Source: Chloroflexota bacterium (lineage in GTDB: Bacteria > Chloroflexota > Ktedonobacteria > Ktedonobacterales > Ktedonobacteraceae). Taken from it: DNA of 17,563 bases. Below are positions 14,132 through 17,563 of this stretch, piece after piece. The translations under genes and the position numbers were made by a program. Location: NCBI GenBank assembly GCA_902812455.1, contig CADDZH010000108.1, positions 1 through 17,563 of the forward strand. Direction: 5' to 3'. The stretch's first letter is position 1. The number at the start of each line of letters is the position of its first letter. The notes under the pieces are model-generated. The model was not told the origin of the DNA and made no database searches. It saw nothing but the letters and a program-made list of their open reading frames with translations.

Positions 14132-14171
14132 GCCGATAAATCGGCGGTGGGCACGGTAAACTGGCCCCTAC
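14132..14171 (+). repeat. 40-bp palindromic repeat unit, copy 3
   Basis: The first module GCCGATAAATCGGC is intact. The second has decayed to CGGTAAACTGGCCCCTAC, giving 36 of 40 matches to 2437-2476. It has the same orientation as the two left copies. Confidence 0.88.
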
Positions 14172-14203
14172 AGCCGATTGATGGATGATGTTGTCAATCC
14201 GCA
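14171..14203 (+). repeat. 33-bp repeat, copy 2
   Basis: It begins CAGCCGATTGATG and ends AATCCGCA. It abuts the 40-bp unit, sharing one base, and matches 2571-2603 at 28 of 33 positions. ATTGA/TCAAT inside can form a small stem. Confidence 0.8.
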
Positions 14204-14231
14204 TAATCCGATTCAAGCGTTGGCATTCTAT

Positions 14232-14540
14232 TTAAGGCGTCCTGATCATTGATCGAAGGTAGTCAAGTTGATCGCGTAAATGTGCGCTCAGCATTTCCTC
14301 GCGAGAGGATAATAGGTCGAGGTAGCCTGAGAAGATGCGTCGAAAAGCTTCAATAGCCTCAGCTTCTGTAGGAGCAGAGGCATGTATATGGAAGCGAGGT
14401 TCGCTGACGACAACCTCTCCATCATCCCGCTCAACCAACACCTGCAAGGGATGGGCAAGGCATCGTCCATCAGAGAGAAAGCCATCTATGATACGGGTAG
14501 TTCCTTTTGATGGTTGATGTTCCTGGTGTTCTGTAATCAT
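14232..14540 (-). CDS. HicB-like small protein, orphan
   Basis: This is a 102-residue protein. The core reads AHPLQVLVERDDGEVVVSEPRFHIHASAPTEAEAIEAFRRIFSGYLDLL, which has the shape of HicB-type antitoxins: a strand, an acidic turn, V-x-x-P, a strand, then T-x-x-E-A-I-x-x-F helix. This partial RNase H-like fold normally neutralises HicA. The C-terminus (about 75-102) is helical and charged, and no DNA-binding domain is obvious. No HicA-like gene flanks it on either side. A good minus-strand promoter lies 67 bp upstream, but the ribosome site is weak (GAGGAA is about 20 nt from the ATG). It may be a solitary regulator or remnant. The family call is moderate; the reality of the gene is fairly secure. 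Confidence 0.72.
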   Translation of the reverse strand: MITEHQEHQPSKGTTRIIDGFLSDGRCLAHPLQVLVERDDGEVVVSEPRFHIHASAPTEAEAIEAFRRIFSGYLDLLSSREEMLSAHLRDQLDYLRSMIRTP

Positions 14541-14606
14541 GGGATATATATGCTTTCTCGGTTCCTCTGTAGTACAGTGTTTGTTAGGCCTGATGGTATA
14601 TTAAGT

Positions 14607-14634
14607 AGCATATCGTGAAACCAGCAGTTGTCAA
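14607..14634 (-). promoter_or_regulatory. Promoter for the HicB-like gene
   Basis: On the minus strand, TTGACA (14634-14629) is followed after 16 bp by TATGCT (14612-14607). The start of transcription would be near 14600, leaving a leader of about 60 nt. Confidence 0.5.
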
Positions 14635-14697
14635 GTGTGCCAGCTTGTATCTCCGCGCTTTGCAAGCGCCTGTCTCCATTTTCCCGAGCTCTCCCTG

Positions 14698-14706
14698 TGA
14701 TATACT
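14698..14706 (+). promoter_or_regulatory. Extended -10 promoter upstream of glycosyltransferase
   Basis: TGATATACT contains TGN followed by TATACT, an extended -10 element. No good -35 is seen. Transcription would begin near 14713 and give a leader of about 200 nt before the glycosyltransferase. Confidence 0.4.
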
Positions 14707-14743
14707 ATAAATAACTACGAAGTTAGACGGGAGGAGGCGGAAT

Positions 14744-14821
14744 ATGTTGGGTTATTGTGCCTGCCTGTCAACAAGTCAATTTTTATTGGGGCGGCCCTGC
14801 CATAAAGGCCGCCCATTCTGA
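14744..14821 (+). CDS. Possible 25-codon leader peptide
   Basis: An ATG at 14744 follows a very strong ribosome site (GGGAGGAGG, 7 nt upstream) and opens a 25-codon frame, MLGYCACLSTSQFLLGRPCH then KGRPF and TGA. It lies in the leader of the glycosyltransferase gene, and its last third overlaps a GC-rich hairpin. Three Cys and an unremarkable composition give no family. It could be a regulatory leader peptide, or the ribosome site could be fortuitous. No homologue is known to me. Confidence 0.3.
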   Translation: MLGYCACLSTSQFLLGRPCHKGRPF

Positions 14822-14875
14822 TGTTAAAATATTCAATGGCTTTTCTGTGGGAAGGGCTTTGTATGCCTGCTTCCC
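14789..14875 (+). promoter_or_regulatory. Two-hairpin structured leader of the glycosyltransferase gene
   Basis: Hairpin one pairs GGGCGGCC (14789-14796) with GGCCGCCC (14807-14814) across a 10-nt loop. Hairpin two pairs GGGAAG (14849-14854) with CTTCCC (14870-14875), with an inner GGC/GCC. Neither is followed by a T-run on the plus strand. They may modulate translation or mRNA stability. Confidence 0.5.
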
Positions 14876-14915
14876 TAGCTAGTACAGCAAGGCAATGTAT
14901 GCGAGAGGAAGACAT

Positions 14916-16232
14916 ATGATCAGAGAACCAGAAACAGTTATTTCTCCGGCCAACACGATCTTTGTTCTGTTGAGCTTTGAAGGCCCTGATATCTATTCAA
15001 CTGCGGGCGGTCTGGGTACGCGCGTGACCGAGCTGAGCGAGGCGCTGGCCACCCAGGGCTATACCACGCACCTTATCTTCATCGGCGATCCATCCAAGCC
15101 ATCCACAGAACTGCGTGTCGATGGCCGTTTGATACTCAAACGATGGTGCCAGTGGATCAGTAAATACCACCCCAATGGCGTCTATGATGGTGAAGAAGAA
15201 AAACTCTATGACTATAACGAAAGCGTGCCCTACCATGTTTATAATGAGATTGTGCGCCCCGCTCAGGCCGAGGGGAAGCTGGTCGTGATTATGGGCGAAG
15301 ACTGGCAAACTGCCGAAGTCATCTGCCGCACCTCCGACCTGCTCCACTGGTTTGGACTGCGCCAGAACGTGCTTATACTCTGGAATCTCAATAGCTTGAT
15401 GTCCCTGCACCGCATCAACTGGGGGCGCCTCAGCTTTGTGTCCACAATCTGCACTGTCAGCAAATATATGAAGCACAGGATGTGGAGTTATGGCGTGAAC
15501 CCGCTCGTCATCCCCAATGGTATTCCGGCTCGCCATCTCAACCCCGTCGATGCTGACGCCATCAAGCAACTGCGCGAAATCGCTCGCCAGGGCGACCCTC
15601 GCCGCCTCTTCCTCTTCAAAATTGGCCGTTTCGATCCTGACAAACGCTGGCTCATGGCTATTGAGGCTGTTGCTCGCCTGAAACACAGCGGCTATCCCGT
15701 CACCCTCTTCGTGCGCGGCGGCATTGAACCACACGGCGCCGATGTTCTGCGCCACGCCTACAACATCGGCCTCACCATCCGCGATGTGGTTGCCCAGCGG
15801 CCCAACGTGCAACAATGTATGGACGCCATAGCCAAAGCCGGGCCTGCCGATCTCTATAACCTGCGCTTCTTCCTGCCCGAAGAATTTGTGCGCATAACCT
15901 ATACCGCTGCCGATGCCACACTTGCCAATAGTGGGCACGAGCCTTTCGGCCTGGTGGCTCTCGAAGTCATGGCTGCCCAGGGCATTGCTGTTACCGGCAG
16001 CACCGGTGAAGATTATGCCATTTCCTTCCAGAACGCTATCGTCACAGAAACCGACGACCCCGATGAGATCGTTGGCTACCTGCTCTACCTGCGCCGCCAT
16101 CCCGAAGAGCAGGAACGTATCCGTTGCGCCGGGCGCAGCACAGCAGAAGAGTTCCTCTGGGATCAGGTAATCGAGAACCTCCTGGGCAAACTAGAGTTCC
16201 TGGCCCGCAAACAGAACATTGCCCTGTCTTAG
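14916..16232 (+). CDS. GT-B glycosyltransferase (GT4/GT5-like)
   Basis: This 438-residue cytoplasmic glycosyltransferase should transfer a sugar from a nucleotide donor; the acceptor is unknown. The N-terminal Rossmann domain carries STAGGLGTRVTELSEALA (28-45), the glycogen-synthase-like glycine loop. The C-terminal domain has IGRFDPDKRW (236-245) and HEPFGLVALEVMA (341-353), with the E-x7-E pair Glu342 and Glu350 that binds the donor. No signal peptide or membrane segment is seen. The start at 14916 is preferred because AGAGGAA lies 5 nt upstream; an ATG at 14895 has only a poor site. Close family members make capsule, teichoic-type or lipid-linked glycans or storage glucans. The next gene is a wall-active enzyme, so an envelope role is plausible but unproven. 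Confidence 0.92.
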   Translation: MIREPETVISPANTIFVLLSFEGPDIYSTAGGLGTRVTELSEALATQGYTTHLIFIGDPSKPSTELRVDGRLILKRWCQWISKYHPNGVYDGEEEKLYDYNESVPYHVYNEIVRPAQAEGKLVVIMGEDWQTAEVICRTSDLLHWFGLRQNVLILWNLNSLMSLHRINWGRLSFVSTICTVSKYMKHRMWSYGVNPLVIPNGIPARHLNPVDADAIKQLREIARQGDPRRLFLFKIGRFDPDKRWLMAIEAVARLKHSGYPVTLFVRGGIEPHGADVLRHAYNIGLTIRDVVAQRPNVQQCMDAIAKAGPADLYNLRFFLPEEFVRITYTAADATLANSGHEPFGLVALEVMAAQGIAVTGSTGEDYAISFQNAIVTETDDPDEIVGYLLYLRRHPEEQERIRCAGRSTAEEFLWDQVIENLLGKLEFLARKQNIALS

Positions 16233-16274
16233 GCAAAGTTCAAAGGTTAAGAATGGGTGGAAACGCTGGGAGTT

Positions 16275-16283
16275 TGGTACTAT
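16275..16283 (+). promoter_or_regulatory. Extended -10 promoter of the transglycosylase gene
   Basis: TGGTACTAT is TGN followed by TACTAT (16278-16283), matching the extended -10 pattern. No -35 is evident. The predicted start of transcription, about 7 nt beyond, falls at or near 16290. Confidence 0.45.
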
Positions 16284-16289
16284 TTTGCG

Positions 16290-16403
16290 CTACCTCATCT
16301 TACAAAAATTGACCAACTTCGGTCTATTAAAGTAGACTCCCGAAAAAGGGGGATACTTGAGGACTGATGGACAACATAGTGCTACAAAAGTGATGAGGTA
16401 GAT
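16290..16403 (+). promoter_or_regulatory. Possible translational switch: leader with sequestered ribosome site
   Basis: CTACCTCATC (16290-16299) is the exact reverse complement of GATGAGGTAG (16392-16401), which contains the GAGGT ribosome site of the transglycosylase (ATG at 16404). The 92 nt between can form three hairpins: GACC/GGTC (16311-16324); AAGTA/TACTT with inner TCCC/GGGA (16330-16358); and ACT-G-ATG/CATAGT with a one-base bulge (16363-16380). A competing 5-bp pairing, CCTCA (in 16290-16299) with TGAGG (16358-16362), would free the ribosome site. This layout resembles a riboswitch or RNA thermometer. I do not recognise a known class. Confidence 0.5.
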
Positions 16404-17396
16404 ATGCCGCAATTTCGCTCGCTTCCGTCATTTCAAACGCTGCCTGCAATTGATCTGGCAGAAGAGCAGCCTGAACCTCGCCAGGTTACTCCATCCGAAT
16501 TACCACCTTTGCCGCTCTTTGCACGCGCGGCCCAGCAATCCCCGGTAGTTACCGGCGATCTGGCGTCTATTTCAACCATGCCTCATCCTGTAATCACCAC
16601 CGAGCAACTTGCGGCTATTGCCGGTTCATCCTATACGCCCTATACATCTACGCCTTTTACGCCGGCGCCTGCCGGGCGCATTGTTCGTATCCCTGGCGTG
16701 CCCTCTAAAGTCCAGAGAAGGACAACGCCAACCACCGAAGATTTACCAGCGCCTGTCAAGCGCATGAATCCCCGCTTGCGCCAGGGCATAATCCTGCTCG
16801 CCCTTTTCGTCGTGGGGCTTATGACTCTCCTCACGCTTGTTCCGCTGGATAACGGGCAAAGCGCCTTCCCCATTTTTAAGGGGATCAGCAGTTGGGTTCA
16901 ATCTGAGCAGGCATACTGGGAACTCCAGGCGCAAATAGACCAGACAGCCCAGGCTACTACGCAAAATATCGCCCAGCCAGCGGCTCCCCCTCCTGTAGCC
17001 TTGCCAACGAGTGTGTACATAAGTGTCGCTCAGCAGGACGCTATCAATGCCGGTATCTCCCCGGATTACTTCGTGAGACAGATCAACACCGAGAGCGGCT
17101 TTAATCCGTATGCCGTCTCTCCATCAGGAGCAGAAGGCATTGCGCAGTTTATGCCTTCAACGGCGGCCAGCCTGGGAATCGACCCCTTTAACCCTTACCA
17201 GGCGCTCAATGCTGCGGCCCATCTTATGGCAAGCTACAACAACCAGTACGGCGGCAATTATGCTATGGCCCTGGCCGCCTATAATGGCGGCTCCGGCACC
17301 GTTCAGTACGCTATCAATGCCTGTGGAATGGCGAACTGGATGAACTGCCTGCCAGCGCAGACACGCAACTATATCTACGTTATTATGGGAATATAG
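16404..17396 (+). CDS. Membrane-anchored lytic transglycosylase (SLT domain)
   Basis: This 330-residue peptidoglycan-cleaving enzyme has an SLT/lysozyme-like domain at about 205-330. It shows the catalytic Glu230 in INTESGFNPYAVSPSGAEGI, then AQFMPSTA (247-254) and AAYNGGSG (291-298). Two Cys (307, 315) could form a disulfide outside the cell. A single membrane segment (about 127-147, ILLALFVVGLMTLLTLV) follows a basic stretch, so the protein should be type II with its catalytic part outside. The 125-residue cytoplasmic tail is rich in Pro, Thr and Ser (SSYTPYTSTPFTPAPAG at 75-91) and looks disordered; it is a plausible target for the window's Ser/Thr kinases. The start has GAGGT 4 nt upstream, and this site may be masked by leader structure. 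Confidence 0.93.
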   Translation: MPQFRSLPSFQTLPAIDLAEEQPEPRQVTPSELPPLPLFARAAQQSPVVTGDLASISTMPHPVITTEQLAAIAGSSYTPYTSTPFTPAPAGRIVRIPGVPSKVQRRTTPTTEDLPAPVKRMNPRLRQGIILLALFVVGLMTLLTLVPLDNGQSAFPIFKGISSWVQSEQAYWELQAQIDQTAQATTQNIAQPAAPPPVALPTSVYISVAQQDAINAGISPDYFVRQINTESGFNPYAVSPSGAEGIAQFMPSTAASLGIDPFNPYQALNAAAHLMASYNNQYGGNYAMALAAYNGGSGTVQYAINACGMANWMNCLPAQTRNYIYVIMGI

Positions 17397-17510
17397 GAAG
17401 CAGCGGCACGACGTACCCGTAGGGGCGGGAGCAGCGGGCATTGACTCCAAAAAAACAAAGATAAGTAACACGAGCAAGCTCCTTTCTTGCTAGGAAGAGG
17501 CATAGCGCGA

Positions 17511-17563
17511 ATGACATTTCCGATGAGCCGAGCGCGCCGTTTGCGGCTGCAAGACATCAGCAG
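17511..17563 (+). CDS. Start of a further gene, possibly HemB, cut by window edge
   Basis: The last 53 bases read MTFPMSRARRLRLQDIS with no stop. The pattern FPxxRxRRLR is how delta-aminolevulinic acid dehydratase (HemB, porphobilinogen synthase in haem synthesis) usually begins, so HemB is a reasonable but weak guess from 17 residues. The ATG at 17511 has AGAGG 10 nt upstream; an in-frame ATG at 17523 is an alternative. A small hairpin AGCAAG/CTTGCT (17473-17478/17486-17491) sits just before the ribosome site. GTAGGGGCG, shared with other spacers, lies in the gap after the transglycosylase. Confidence 0.4.
   Translation, partial: MTFPMSRARRLRLQDIS

Larger units (their letters stand above)
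13753..14231. other. Gene-free 479-bp spacer, right repeat island
   Basis: The spacer between the convergent permease and HicB-like genes is filled with repeats: a 31-bp unit, a 21-bp-arm hairpin, an AAAACCGGT-bounded element containing a GAGCGAAGCG hairpin, a 40-bp unit and a 33-bp unit. The minus-strand frame 13825-14007 (with the peptide SPERSEGETS) is a translation of the hairpin and not a gene. Confidence 0.8.
14541..14915. other. Divergent control region with structured leader
   Basis: This 375-bp spacer separates the HicB-like gene (leftward) from the glycosyltransferase gene (rightward). It holds a minus-strand promoter, a plus-strand extended -10, a possible 25-codon leader ORF and two strong hairpins ahead of the glycosyltransferase start. 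Confidence 0.65.

Noticed and set aside
14997..16100. Long minus-strand frame (367 codons) opposite the glycosyltransferase
   Set aside because: It is fully antisense to a gene with clear GT-B motifs. It is a codon-bias shadow, with no family pattern of its own.
16290..16403. A known ydaO (c-di-AMP) or GEMM (c-di-GMP) riboswitch
   Set aside because: The conserved sequence blocks of those classes as I know them are not visible. Only the general architecture suggests a switch.

Overview
The window looks like a chromosomal segment of a Chloroflexota bacterium, most likely class Ktedonobacteria. This is inferred from the ensemble: two long membrane Ser/Thr kinases with an outside beta-sandwich domain, a Ski2-like helicase with a DSHCT tail, a DUF6325-like/SHOCT pair, and intergenic spacers full of short palindromic repeats. 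No rRNA, tRNA, CRISPR array, transposase or phage gene was seen.

Layout. Left arm (1-2319, all minus strand): a gene cut by the window edge, an orphan ribbon-helix-helix antitoxin-like gene, and a DUF6325-like/SHOCT gene pair. Core (3188-13752, all plus strand): Ski2-like RNA helicase; two tandem receptor-type Ser/Thr kinases 21 bp apart; a small membrane protein; an ABC ATPase and its large permease 4 bp apart. Right arm: an orphan HicB-like gene on the minus strand, then on the plus strand a GT-B glycosyltransferase, a membrane-anchored lytic transglycosylase, and the first codons of a gene whose start resembles HemB.

The core block sits between two repeat islands (about 2437-3080 and 13756-14203) that share the same four repeat families. 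These are a 40-bp unit, a 33-bp unit, a pair of inverted AAAACCGGT ends, and a 31-bp unit that is inverted between the islands. The spacers are otherwise free of genes.

Functional reading. The kinases, glycosyltransferase and transglycosylase fit a cell-envelope signalling and remodelling theme, but no operon joins all of them. The strongest unexplained signal is the leader of the transglycosylase gene. A possible extended -10 element would start transcription at or next to 16290, and the first ten bases of that RNA are the exact reverse complement of the ten bases covering the ribosome binding site (16392-16401). Three small hairpins lie between, and a competing pairing is available, as in a translational switch. 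The second point is a nearly invariant motif shared by the two kinases in an otherwise divergent cytoplasmic linker, together with a Lys-to-Thr change in the catalytic loop of the second kinase.
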